A stretch of DNA of 64,000 nucleotides, taken from contig NZ_JABFDI010000011.1 in the NCBI RefSeq assembly GCF_013403915.1, forward strand, positions 80,468-144,467. Direction: 5' to 3'. The DNA comes from Winogradskyella pacifica (GTDB lineage: Bacteria; Bacteroidota; Bacteroidia; Flavobacteriales; Flavobacteriaceae). The notes under the pieces were generated by a model. The model was not told the origin of the DNA. It worked only from the letters and a program-made list of their open reading frames with translations, and searched no databases. This document shows positions 26,162 through 35,800 of the stretch, one piece after another; position 1 is the stretch's first letter, and each line of letters starts with the position of its first letter. The translations under genes were made by a program, and so were the position numbers.

Positions 26162-27277
26162 ATGAAAAGAACATTAGTTAAATTTAGGAGTAGTGTTTTT
26201 CGGGAATTCATACGTAAGCACGAGAAATATGCACCTATTATTTTCTTTATCGGTGGATTTGTTTTCGATACGTTAACACTTGGACGCGTTGATCGCTTAT
26301 ATGATTTAACCGTTTTAAGTCTGCATATGACGTTTTTAACGATTACGATTTACTTATTTAACTTAGCAGACGATTTTAAATGGAAAAATAGATTTTTACT
26401 AAGATTAAGAGACTATTACCCCTTAGCTATTCAATTCTTCTTTGGTGCACTGTCAAGCGCGTATGTCATCTACTTTTCTAGAAGTGTTTCTCTATCTAAG
26501 ACGATGTCGTTTTTTATCATCTTATTAGTGCTTCTCTTTGCGAACGAGCTTCTAAAAAAACGAATCTCCAATAAGTATTTACAATTCAGCGTTTACTTTT
26601 TTATCAACTTCACCTTTTTTTCTTTCATTATACCAGTGCTCATCAAAGTAATGAATACGAATGTCTTTATTTTGTCGGGTCTTATTAGTTTCGCATTAAC
26701 ATTGACTTTAATTAGCGTTATTTATTTTAAAAGTCCTAGTACTAGAGCTGAAATTAAACTAGGAAAGGTGATAGGACTTGTATTTGGCCTTTACGGTATG
26801 ATTAACTTGTTCTATGTTTTTAATCTAATTCCGCCTGTGCCTTTGGCTTTAGAAAATGGATTAGTGGCACATAATATTAAAGTTGAAAACAATACGTATA
26901 CAGTGACATATGAAACAGACGACTGGTATATATTTTGGCGAGATCATCGGTTAAAATTTATTTCAGAGCCTGAAGAAACGGTTTATGTGTTTACATCCAT
27001 ATTTGCTCCAACTGATATCGAAAAATCAATTTATCACCGCTGGAAATGGTACAATAATCAAACTGAAGAGTGGCAAACTATTGAAGATATTGGTTATACC
27101 ATAAAAGGAGGTCGAAATTATGGGTATCGTGGCTACACCTATAAAAATAATACGATGCCAGGGTTGTGGAAAGTAGAAGTAATAACCGAAGAAGAGTTAA
27201 TCATAGGTGTAGTTGATTTTGAAATTATTATTAACGACACGCTCAAGCCGGTTAACCTAATAGAGAAGATATTCTAA
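26162..27277 (+). CDS. DUF2914 domain membrane protein
   Basis: 371 residues. About seven membrane helices between residues 24 and 235, then a soluble C-terminal DUF2914 domain (~260-365) with VYVFTSIFAPTDIEKSIYHRWKWYN-type pattern, GGRNYGYRGYTYKN and PGLWKVEVITEEE. DUF2914 occurs in membrane proteins of Gammaproteobacteria and Bacteroidota; function unknown. The gene stands alone between the esterase and a 360-base gap. Confidence 0.85.
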   Translation: MKRTLVKFRSSVFREFIRKHEKYAPIIFFIGGFVFDTLTLGRVDRLYDLTVLSLHMTFLTITIYLFNLADDFKWKNRFLLRLRDYYPLAIQFFFGALSSAYVIYFSRSVSLSKTMSFFIILLVLLFANELLKKRISNKYLQFSVYFFINFTFFSFIIPVLIKVMNTNVFILSGLISFALTLTLISVIYFKSPSTRAEIKLGKVIGLVFGLYGMINLFYVFNLIPPVPLALENGLVAHNIKVENNTYTVTYETDDWYIFWRDHRLKFISEPEETVYVFTSIFAPTDIEKSIYHRWKWYNNQTEEWQTIEDIGYTIKGGRNYGYRGYTYKNNTMPGLWKVEVITEEELIIGVVDFEIIINDTLKPVNLIEKIF

Positions 27278-27638
27278 GTATCATTGCTAAATTTACCTTA
27301 TCCTTCTTATGTCTTATGTCTTCTGTGTTTTCTGAAAATTACATGCATATTTTATAGTTATCTCTATGAAAAGATGTGAGATAATTTAATTCGTTTTATA
27401 GCATACACTTTAAATTTATAATTATTTATTAGAGAGTTCAGTTAAAAAACATATCTTTATATGAACTTGATTCATAGCTACATACATCATATTATTCACT
27501 TGTTAGTTCAGGAGGTATATACAATCCTATAGGTTGTACATATTTTTTGTAAAAGTAAATATGCTTTAGTCACCTAGCATAGTGTGTTAATTTGATGATT
27601 AAAAAAATGAAAATTATTTAATTCTCTTTTTAATAGTT
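27278..27638. other. Non-coding gap of 361 bases before the GT4 gene
   Basis: No open frame, strong hairpin terminator or exact TAnnTTTG box was found. The gap is AT-rich and contains a small imperfect repeat (CTTATGTCTTATGTCTTCTG, 27306-27325). Promoter of the glycosyltransferase must lie here but was not resolved. Confidence 0.5.
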
Positions 27639-28754
27639 ATGAAAATCGTATACCTAGCTAGATATTTACCTGCTGAAGGTTCAACAACACATATGTATTC
27701 TGTTGCTGAGAACCTTATAGAAAGAGGACATTCTGTTTATATCCTTTCAGGTGGTCACGGGGATAATCCAAGTGCCACAACATTATTCGAAAAGGTAAAA
27801 AGCAGTGGTGTAAAATTTATTAAACTGCCTTTTCCTATATATAACAAGATTAATTTTCGTACTAAGTTATATCAGTTATTCTCATATATTTTTTCAATTC
27901 CATTTGCCTTGTTTTATTTGTTTAAGCTTAAGCCAGATGTCATTCATGCCCATTATCCAGTAACTACCTATTTAGCTGCTATATATAGATTTCTAACGGG
28001 CAAAAAATTTATTGTGACACATCACAACATGAAAATCCCAAAGCACATGTTCAATAGAAAAGGAGACTATGTAATTGCAATTAGTAGAGAGCTAGAAATC
28101 AATTTAGTGTCTGATTACAACTATAAAAAAAGTGAAGTTAAACTTATTTTCAACGGAGTTAAAGATCATAAGTATACCCTAGATAAAGACAGTGTTTTAA
28201 ATTTAAAGAGAATTAATAATATACCTATTGATAGGGTTATTTTTGGTTTTGTAGGCAGGATAAGTCATCGTAAAGGAGTAGATATTTTAATTGCAGCGAT
28301 AGACCGGTGTAAACATTTAAAAATACATCTAATCATAGTAGGTGATGGGAAAATAGATTGGTTAAAGAACTTAATCGATGCCAAAAAAATGTCAAATTTA
28401 GTCACACTAATTCCTTTTAGAGATCCAAGAGATATTTATAATATGATAGATGTGTTAATTCTACCATCGAGAATGGAAGGCTTTCCATTAGTGCCTTTAG
28501 AAGCAATGATGATGAGAAAACCCGTGATTAGATCTAATATTGAAGGAGCCAAAGACCAAATTAATGAGGGGGAGAATGGATTTCTTTTTGAGTCTGAAAA
28601 TGTCGTACAATTAGCAGCTATTATTGAAACTATCGTCTCACACCCGAATACTTTAAAGGCGTTGGGAGAAAATGCATATAAACAGGCTGTTAATCATTTT
28701 TCTGAAGACATAATGGTTAACAAAATGCTGAAAGTTTACAATTCAACGCTATAA
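27639..28754 (+). CDS. Glycosyltransferase family 4 (GT-B fold)
   Basis: 371 residues, typical for GT4. N-terminal donor/acceptor half with KIVYLARYLPAEGSTTHMYSVAENLIERGH, then DVIHAHYPVTTYLA; C-terminal half with IFGFVGRISHRKGVDILIAAI (~203-223), IIVGDGK, and the nucleotide-sugar site LPSRMEGFPLVPLEAMMMRKPVI (E-x7-E) near 288-312. It transfers a sugar from a nucleotide donor in surface glycan or glycolipid synthesis. No other glycan genes adjoin it, so the acceptor is not known. It is convergent with the sterol desaturase gene. Confidence 0.92.
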   Translation: MKIVYLARYLPAEGSTTHMYSVAENLIERGHSVYILSGGHGDNPSATTLFEKVKSSGVKFIKLPFPIYNKINFRTKLYQLFSYIFSIPFALFYLFKLKPDVIHAHYPVTTYLAAIYRFLTGKKFIVTHHNMKIPKHMFNRKGDYVIAISRELEINLVSDYNYKKSEVKLIFNGVKDHKYTLDKDSVLNLKRINNIPIDRVIFGFVGRISHRKGVDILIAAIDRCKHLKIHLIIVGDGKIDWLKNLIDAKKMSNLVTLIPFRDPRDIYNMIDVLILPSRMEGFPLVPLEAMMMRKPVIRSNIEGAKDQINEGENGFLFESENVVQLAAIIETIVSHPNTLKALGENAYKQAVNHFSEDIMVNKMLKVYNSTL

Positions 28755-28786
28755 ATCAATAGCATGCGGATTAAAAGTAACTAGAA

Positions 28787-29677
28787 TTATTTTTTTCGCA
28801 TTAACCATTCATTTCTTAAATCATTACTGATTTTGCCTGTTCCATCATGTTTCCAACCGGGCGGTTTAATAAGGTAGAGTAGTCTGTTTTTTAATGATTT
28901 TTTTCCTGAAGATGCGTCTTTCAATAACAACCACCATTCAATAAATGCAATTTTAATTGGATTATATGTTTTAATATTTGTGACCAAACCATACCTTACT
29001 TTTTCGTCGCTTAATTCAGGTTGAAATGTTCCAAATAGTTTATCCCATATAATTAGAATTCCAGCATGATTACGGTCCAAATAAATCGGATTACTGCCAT
29101 GATGCACTCTGTGATGTGATGGGGTATTAAAAATAGCTTCAAACCATCTGGGCATTTTATTAATAGCTTCCGTATGAATCCAGAATTGATACAACAAGCT
29201 AATAGACATTTGTAATAAAATCATAGCTGGATGAAAGCCTAACAACGGTAACCATAACCAAAAGATAAAGGTGTAAAAACCGCCAGACCATGTTTGTCTA
29301 AGTGCTGTACTTAAATTGTAATGTTCTGATGAATGATGAACGACGTGTGAAGCCCAAAATAAGCGACATTCATGCGAGACGCGATGAAACCAATAGTAAG
29401 CAAAGTCATCCGCAAAAAATAGAATTAAAAAGGACCACCAAGCCACAGGAATAGTAAACAATCTAAAGTTATCATAAACCAAAAAGAAAACCAATAACAC
29501 CAAAACTTTACTCGCAAAACCCAAAAACACGTTTCCCAATCCCATAGCAATAGAGGTAAAGGCATCTTTAGATTCGTAAGTCTTAATATGTTGTTTAGTA
29601 GTTACATATAATTCTAACACCATTGCCAGCACAAAAAACGGGATAGCATAAAGAATAATATTAGGAAAATTTGGCAT
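28787..29677 (-). CDS. Sterol desaturase / fatty acid hydroxylase superfamily membrane protein
   Basis: 296 residues with four or five membrane helices and the three His clusters of the di-iron family: HRVSHE (~113-118), HVVHHSSEHYN (~127-137) and HRVHH (~192-196). The enzymes hydroxylate or desaturate lipids at the membrane; bacterial members include alkylglycerol monooxygenase-like and carotenoid hydroxylase-like proteins. The lipid acted upon is unknown. Its minus-strand start lies about 57 bp from menC, on the opposite strand. Confidence 0.9.
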   Translation of the reverse strand: MPNFPNIILYAIPFFVLAMVLELYVTTKQHIKTYESKDAFTSIAMGLGNVFLGFASKVLVLLVFFLVYDNFRLFTIPVAWWSFLILFFADDFAYYWFHRVSHECRLFWASHVVHHSSEHYNLSTALRQTWSGGFYTFIFWLWLPLLGFHPAMILLQMSISLLYQFWIHTEAINKMPRWFEAIFNTPSHHRVHHGSNPIYLDRNHAGILIIWDKLFGTFQPELSDEKVRYGLVTNIKTYNPIKIAFIEWWLLLKDASSGKKSLKNRLLYLIKPPGWKHDGTGKISNDLRNEWLMRKK

Positions 29678-29719
29678 TTTGTATTGTTAATTGAGCTCTA
29701 ATTTACGAAAATAATTAAG

Positions 29720-29727
29720 TATTTTTG
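29720..29727 (+). promoter_or_regulatory. menC: Bacteroidota -7 box (TATTTTTG) of menC
   Basis: Exact TAnnTTTG match 6 bases before ATG 29734. It covers the in-frame TTG at 29725, which therefore cannot be the start codon of this transcript. Confidence 0.6.
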
Positions 29728-29733
29728 ATTACT

Positions 29734-30771
29734 ATGATGAGAGCAGAATACAAACACTATGTTTTAAAATTTAAACGTCCCAGTGGCACATCGCGAGGAG
29801 TGATGACAACCAAGGAAACTTGGTTTATAATTTTAGAAAATGAAGATAAAACGGGCGTTGGCGAGTGTGGTATTTTAAGAGGTTTATCTATTGATGATCG
29901 GCCAGATTTTGAAGATAAATTAAAATGGACTTGTAACAACATTCATCTTGGGGTAGAAAAACTTTTAGCAGAGTTGATAGAGTTTCCAAGTATACAGTTT
30001 GGATTGGAAACCGCTTTTAAATCATTAGAACGTACAGATCAGTTTCAATTATTTCCTTCTGAATTTTCAAAGGGAGAAGACAGTATACCAATTAACGGCT
30101 TAGTTTGGATGGGCAAGGAAGACTTTATGCGCTCTCAAATTAAGGATAAAATTGAGGCAGGTTTTAGTTGTATTAAATTAAAAATTGGGGCTATTGATTT
30201 TCAAACGGAATTAGATATCTTAAAATCGATACGGAATGAGTTCTCAGTTTCAGATATTGAATTAAGAGTAGATGCTAATGGAGCCTTTTCACCTAATGAT
30301 GCTTTAGAAAAGTTAAAACGATTATCAGAATACCAGTTACATTCCATTGAGCAACCCATAAAACCAAAACAATTTGATGCGATGGCTCAGCTTTGTAAAG
30401 CAACTCCATTGCCTATTGCTTTAGATGAAGAATTAATTGGTGTGTTTTCTAAAGAAAATAAGCAAGACTTACTTCAAACTATAAAGCCACAATACATCAT
30501 TTTAAAACCGAGCTTAGTTGGTGGGTTTGGAGGTAGTCAGCAATGGATTGATAGTGCAGAAAATTTAAATATAAAATGGTGGATAACCAGTGCGTTAGAA
30601 AGTAATATAGGATTGAATGCCATAGCGCAATGGACGTATACATTAAAAAATACAAGGCCTCAAGGTTTAGGAACCGGAAGTTTATTTACTAACAATTTTA
30701 TTTCGCCATTAAGCGTAAAAAACGGTACTTTGCATTACGATTTAAAACAACACTGGAACTTTAATTTATAA
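29734..30771 (+). CDS. menC: o-Succinylbenzoate synthase MenC (enolase superfamily)
   Basis: About 345 residues from ATG 29734 (a second ATG at 29737 is equally likely). Enolase-superfamily barrel: catalytic Lys motif CIKLKIGA near residues 144-151, then metal ligands in ELRVDANGAF, HSIEQPIKP and PIALDEELIG, and the second Lys in YIILKPSLVGG. It dehydrates SHCHC to o-succinylbenzoate. It is followed after 1 bp by a CPBP protease and then menE, making the third menaquinone block. Divergent from the sterol desaturase gene. Confidence 0.95.
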   Translation: MMRAEYKHYVLKFKRPSGTSRGVMTTKETWFIILENEDKTGVGECGILRGLSIDDRPDFEDKLKWTCNNIHLGVEKLLAELIEFPSIQFGLETAFKSLERTDQFQLFPSEFSKGEDSIPINGLVWMGKEDFMRSQIKDKIEAGFSCIKLKIGAIDFQTELDILKSIRNEFSVSDIELRVDANGAFSPNDALEKLKRLSEYQLHSIEQPIKPKQFDAMAQLCKATPLPIALDEELIGVFSKENKQDLLQTIKPQYIILKPSLVGGFGGSQQWIDSAENLNIKWWITSALESNIGLNAIAQWTYTLKNTRPQGLGTGSLFTNNFISPLSVKNGTLHYDLKQHWNFNL

Positions 30772-30772
30772 C

Positions 30773-31714
30773 ATGAATTACATACAACAAGCTTATAAAG
30801 GACAACGCGAACTCTGGATGTTTGTCCTTACAACAATCTTAGTCGCAGGTATTTTTATTAGTAATTTTATTTTTTATTTAGTGTCTGATCCAAGTGATTT
30901 AGATGCTGCGATGGATGCTATGAATAGCTGGGGTTTACCCGCAAATGTTTTGTTAGTTATTAATCTATTGCCTTTTGTGTTTTTGCTCGGTCTGTTATTT
31001 ATTTTGGTTAAATTTATACATCAACGGAGTCTTTTATCCTTAACAACATCACGAAATAAAGTTGATTTTAAACGTATTTTGTTCTCATTTTTAATGATTA
31101 CAATTTATACCGTTGTTTCGTTTTTTATAATGTATTCTATAGATTCATCTGAAATTGTGTTTCAGTTTAATCCTGTTAAATTTTCAATTCTATTTATAAT
31201 AAGTATTATTTTATTCCCGTTTCAAATTGGATTAGAAGAGTATCTCTTTAGAGGTTATTTAATGCAACACATAGGTGTCTTAGTAAAGAACAAATGGTTT
31301 CCTTTAATTTTTACCTCAATATTATTTGGTGTTGCGCATAGTGCAAACCCTGAAGTAGGTGCTATTGGATTTTGGCAAATGATGATTTTTTATGTTGGAA
31401 CAGGATTGCTCTTAGGAATTATGACCTTAATGGATGAAGGTTTAGAGCTAGCTTTAGGATTTCATTTAGGTAATAATTTAATTGCATCATTATTAGTAAC
31501 AGCAGATTGGACAGCATTGCAAACTGATGCCCTTTTTAAAGATACGTCTGAACCGGGATTAGGATCAATTTCAGAAATTATGTTACCTGTTTTAATAGTG
31601 TATCCTATAATGCTATTAATACTTTCAAAAAAATATGGATGGAGCAACTGGAAAGATAAATTATTCGGAAAAGTAGAAGAACCACCAAAAGAAAATTATA
31701 AAATAATTGAGTAG
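30773..31714 (+). CDS. CPBP-family intramembrane metalloprotease
   Basis: 313 residues with about eight membrane helices. The CPBP (Rce1/CaaX) motifs are present: LEEYLFRGYLMQH (EExxxR, near residues 156-167), FGVAHSANPE (~183-190) and GFHLGNNLIAS (~229-238, the HxxxN/D motif). Family members cleave within membranes; targets are generally unknown in Bacteroidota. It starts 1 bp after menC and ends 3 bp before menE, so it is cotranscribed with menaquinone genes. A role in that pathway is not established. Confidence 0.92.
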   Translation: MNYIQQAYKGQRELWMFVLTTILVAGIFISNFIFYLVSDPSDLDAAMDAMNSWGLPANVLLVINLLPFVFLLGLLFILVKFIHQRSLLSLTTSRNKVDFKRILFSFLMITIYTVVSFFIMYSIDSSEIVFQFNPVKFSILFIISIILFPFQIGLEEYLFRGYLMQHIGVLVKNKWFPLIFTSILFGVAHSANPEVGAIGFWQMMIFYVGTGLLLGIMTLMDEGLELALGFHLGNNLIASLLVTADWTALQTDALFKDTSEPGLGSISEIMLPVLIVYPIMLLILSKKYGWSNWKDKLFGKVEEPPKENYKIIE

Positions 31715-31717
31715 AAT

Positions 31718-32803
31718 ATGACACCAGAATATAACAAAGTACACAACCGTTTTAAGTTTAATGGACTTCATTTTAGTCACGAAGATCTAAAAGAAGTTGC
31801 TTATAGTCTCATAAAAGAAGGCGAAGCTTACGAAAAAGTAACAGGTAATTTTTTAATCGATTGGTTAAATAATAAGGACTTTTTATATGTAACGACTTCG
31901 GGCTCTACAGGTCAGCCAAAAGAAATTAAATTAATGAAACAAGCGATGGTGAATTCTGCCATAGCTACAGGTAATTTCTTCGGTTTAGAACCAGGAGATA
32001 AAGCTTTACATTGTTTACCAAGTCATTTTATTGCTGGTAAAATGATGTTTGTACGTGCTTTGGTTCTAGGATTAGAAATTGATTTTGTAGAACCGTCTGC
32101 ACATCCAATTTTTGATTATGAAAAGACTTATGATTTCTGTGCGATGGTGCCAATACAATTAAAACACACTATTAATTATATTGAGAATATTAAATCAATT
32201 ATTGTTGGAGGGTCTAAAGTCACTAAACCGCTGTTAGAAAAAATTAAAAACTGTGAGCCTAAGTTTTTTGAAACTTACGGAATGACAGAAACTGTAACAC
32301 ACGTTGCTGTAAGACAGTTACAATCTAAATCTGCTGAAAAAGAACCGTATTTTAAAGCTTTAGAACATGTCACTTTTGAGCAAGACGATAGAAACTGTTT
32401 AGTTATACACGCTCCAAAACTGGTTGAAGAAGCCTTAATTACTAATGATATTGTAGAATTACAATCGGAAACTAGCTTTCAGTTATTCGGACGTTTTGAT
32501 AATGTTATCAATTCTGGTGGAGTAAAACTATTCCCAGAACAAATAGAAGATAAATTACAGCCCGCTATAAAACAACGCTTTATTGTTGCAGGTGAAGACG
32601 ATGTAACTTTAGGCGAAAAATTGATTCTTATTGTTGAAAATCCGACGGATTCTAAAGTAGATATGGCAAAGGCTATTAAAGAATTAAAAACTTTAGGTAA
32701 GTTTGAAGTTCCTAAGGAAATTTATACTACAGAGAAATTTTCAGAAACTGTAAACGGAAAAATTCAACGTAAAAAAACCATAAAAGCTGTTTTAGGGAGT
32801 TAA
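31718..32803 (+). CDS. menE: o-Succinylbenzoate-CoA ligase MenE (AMP-binding)
   Basis: 361 residues, shorter than the 450-490 of other MenE but usual in Bacteroidota. The P-loop VTTSGSTGQPKEIKL is near residues 58-72, FETYGMTETVTHVA near 185-198, LFGRFDNVINSGGVKLFPEQIE near 248-269 and the catalytic Lys segment ETVNGKIQRKKT near the C-terminus. It activates o-succinylbenzoate to its CoA thioester with ATP. The N-terminal part before the P-loop is reduced to about 55 residues. It ends the third menaquinone block. Confidence 0.94.
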   Translation: MTPEYNKVHNRFKFNGLHFSHEDLKEVAYSLIKEGEAYEKVTGNFLIDWLNNKDFLYVTTSGSTGQPKEIKLMKQAMVNSAIATGNFFGLEPGDKALHCLPSHFIAGKMMFVRALVLGLEIDFVEPSAHPIFDYEKTYDFCAMVPIQLKHTINYIENIKSIIVGGSKVTKPLLEKIKNCEPKFFETYGMTETVTHVAVRQLQSKSAEKEPYFKALEHVTFEQDDRNCLVIHAPKLVEEALITNDIVELQSETSFQLFGRFDNVINSGGVKLFPEQIEDKLQPAIKQRFIVAGEDDVTLGEKLILIVENPTDSKVDMAKAIKELKTLGKFEVPKEIYTTEKFSETVNGKIQRKKTIKAVLGS

Positions 32804-32858
32804 CTCATTGAAACGCATACTTTACTCATTATAAGTTTTATTTTATTGGTTTGGCATT

Positions 32859-32866
32859 TAGTTTTG
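32859..32866 (+). promoter_or_regulatory. Bacteroidota -7 box (TAGTTTTG)
   Basis: Exact TAnnTTTG match 23 bp before the ATG of the VIT-domain mosaic gene at 32890. Confidence 0.55.
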
Positions 32867-32889
32867 ATTGAACTTTAAATGCTAAACCA

Positions 32890-35800
32890 ATGAAAAAACT
32901 ACTCTTTTTAATACTTGTATTGATGCAATCAGTAGCAAGTAATTCTCAAAATTTCCCATCCGTAAAATTAGAAGATAAGTCCAAATTAAAACTAGATAAA
33001 CTACAGGTAAATGTAGAGATTTCTGGAAACTACGCGACCGTGACTTATGACATGACGTTTTATAACGGACTCAATAGAGTTCTCGAAGGGGAATTAGCTT
33101 TTCCTTTAGCGCAAGGCCAAAGTGTTTCTCATTTTGCTATGGACTTAAATGGAAAACTACGCTCTGCGGTTGTTGTGGAGAAAGAATTAGGCCGAGTGGC
33201 TTATGAAAACACCATTAAACAACGTATAGATCCAGCGCTATTAGAGCAAACCCAGGGAAATAATTACAAAGCTAGAGTTTATCCTATTCCTGCTAAGGGT
33301 TATAAACGAATTGTTATTACTTATGAGCAAAATTTATTGGTAAATGAAGGTAACTGTCAATTTAGTATTCCTTTTGATTTTAAAGACGCTCTAAATGATT
33401 TTAAAATTGAAATTAAATGCAACAATCTAGATCAAGTACCGGTTGTAACAGAAAGTTTTAATAAAACGCTTAAATTTATTAATACCGATAACGGTCTTTC
33501 TGCTGCATATCATGAGAAAAAAATACTACTAGATAAAGACTTAAAATTAGAAATACCTATTACAAATGTTTTTGCACTACAAACTTTTGAAGAGTACTTT
33601 CATTTGAGTAAAACTTTTGTTCCTAAAAAAAGACTAAAAACAAAACCTAGATCCATCTCAATTCTTTGGGATGCTTCGTATTCTATGCATTACAGAAAGC
33701 TAGACAAAGAGTTAGATGTTATCTCTAATTATTTGGAATATCTAAGTGATGTAAAAGTGACAGTAGTGGTATTTAGTAATACCGAAATTAGTAATACGGT
33801 CTATAGAATAAAAAAAGGGAAGAGTATGGAGCTCATAAATGCCCTAAAAGAAATTACGTACGATGGTGGTACATCTTACAAAGGGTTGTCCCTTCCTAAA
33901 TCTGATGAAGTTCTACTATTTTCTGATGGTCTACATAATTTAGGAACATTAAATCTACAGAATAAGTCTACACTGTATTGTTTAAATTCTGTTAGTTCTG
34001 CAAATCATCAATTATTAGGTGTTATGGCATCTGATCATGGAGGCAATTATATAAATTTGAATACGACGTCTACAAATTCAGCTTTAGAAAAATTAAAACA
34101 TGAAGCTTTTCAGTTTCTCGGTGTAAAGCATAATAATTCACTTTATGAAATGTATCCAAAAGTTCATACTATTGTTGATGAAAATTTCAATTTAAGCGGA
34201 AAATATATTGAAGCGAAACCTATTGAATTATTGTTTGGTTATGGCGATGAAATTACGGAACGCATTAAAGTAGATATCTCTTCATCTTCAAATTCTGATA
34301 TATCTAAACGCCTTTGGGCAAAAGCGAAGCTTAATTATTTAACTAAAAACAAAGAAGAACATAAAAGTGATATAATAGAATTGGCTAAAGCTTACCATTT
34401 AATTTCACCTTATACATCAATGATTGTGCTAGATCGCATAGAAGATTATGTGCGTTATAAAATAGAGCCTCCTTCAGAATTAATGGAAGAGTATAAGCGT
34501 AGATTATCACAATCAAAATTACAACAGCAAAACTTACTTGCTAATTTAGAAGGTAGAAAATCAAATTTAAAAGATGATTATAAGACTATAAGAGATTGGT
34601 ACAACAAAGATTTTACTCTTAAAACGACACCAATAAAGAAGAAACCCAAAGTTAATAATGTAAATAACACGACTAATACTAATACAGAAACACGCATAGT
34701 TAATAATAGTTCTCACAGCTTAAACACAAGGCCAGTTGCTACACATCATATAGATTCTACAAAAGCTATAGTAAGTGGTACTATTATTTCATCTAGTGAT
34801 GGTTTACCATTACCAGGCGTATCGGTTATTGTTAAAGGAACAACTAGAGGTGCACAAACAGATTTTGATGGGAACTTTGTAATTAATGCCTCACCAAACG
34901 AAACACTAGTGGTTTCATATGTAGGTATGGATAGCGTAGAACAGAAATTAAGTTCTGAAACAACACTAAATATTGTATTAATAGAAGATGCTTCAACTTT
35001 AGATGAAGTTGTCGTTATGGCTTATGGGACAACAAGGAAAGCATCTATTACAAGCTCTGTAACGAGAATAACATCTGAAAGTATAGAAAGTAAGGTTTCT
35101 CAATCTTTAATGGGACAAGTTTCAGGAGTTAATATTACTGAATCTAATGGGAGTTCCGGATCAAACTCTACTATTAAAATTAGAGGTTTAGGAACTGTAA
35201 ACGGAAGTCAAGAACCTCTTTATGTTGTTGATGGTTTACCTTATACTGGTCATATCTCTGATATCAATACGCCAGACATACTTACTATATCTGTATTAAA
35301 AGATGCCGGAGCCACTGCTATCTATGGTTCTAGAGGTGCTAATGGCGTTATTCTTATTACAACTAAGAAAGGTGAAAAAACAAATAGAAAAGAGATTGAA
35401 GAATTAAATAAAAAGATAGCAGAGCAATCCACATTACAAAGTTGGGATAAGAATGCGTCTTATATTCAGTATTTGAGCGAACAAAACTCCGCAGAAGAAG
35501 CTTATATAGCTTATTTGAAAATTAGAGAAAACTACAGAAACACACCGTCTTTCTTTTTAGATGTAGCAGACTTTTTTGAAACGAAAAACAGAATAGATTT
35601 GGCCTTAAGAGTCGCAACAAACCTAATAGAAATTGAATTAGATAATCACGAACTTATTAGAGCGTTAGCTTATAAACTAGAGCAATATAAAAAGTATGAT
35701 TTAGCTATTTATGTTTATAAGACTGTGTTAGAGTTGCGCCCTGAGCATCCACAATCTTACAGAGATTTAGCTTTAGCTTATGAAGCAAATGGTGATATTG

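Noticed and set aside
27639..28754. Start of a polysaccharide synthesis cluster
   Set aside because: Only one glycosyltransferase is present; neighbours are a DUF2914 protein and a sterol desaturase-like protein.
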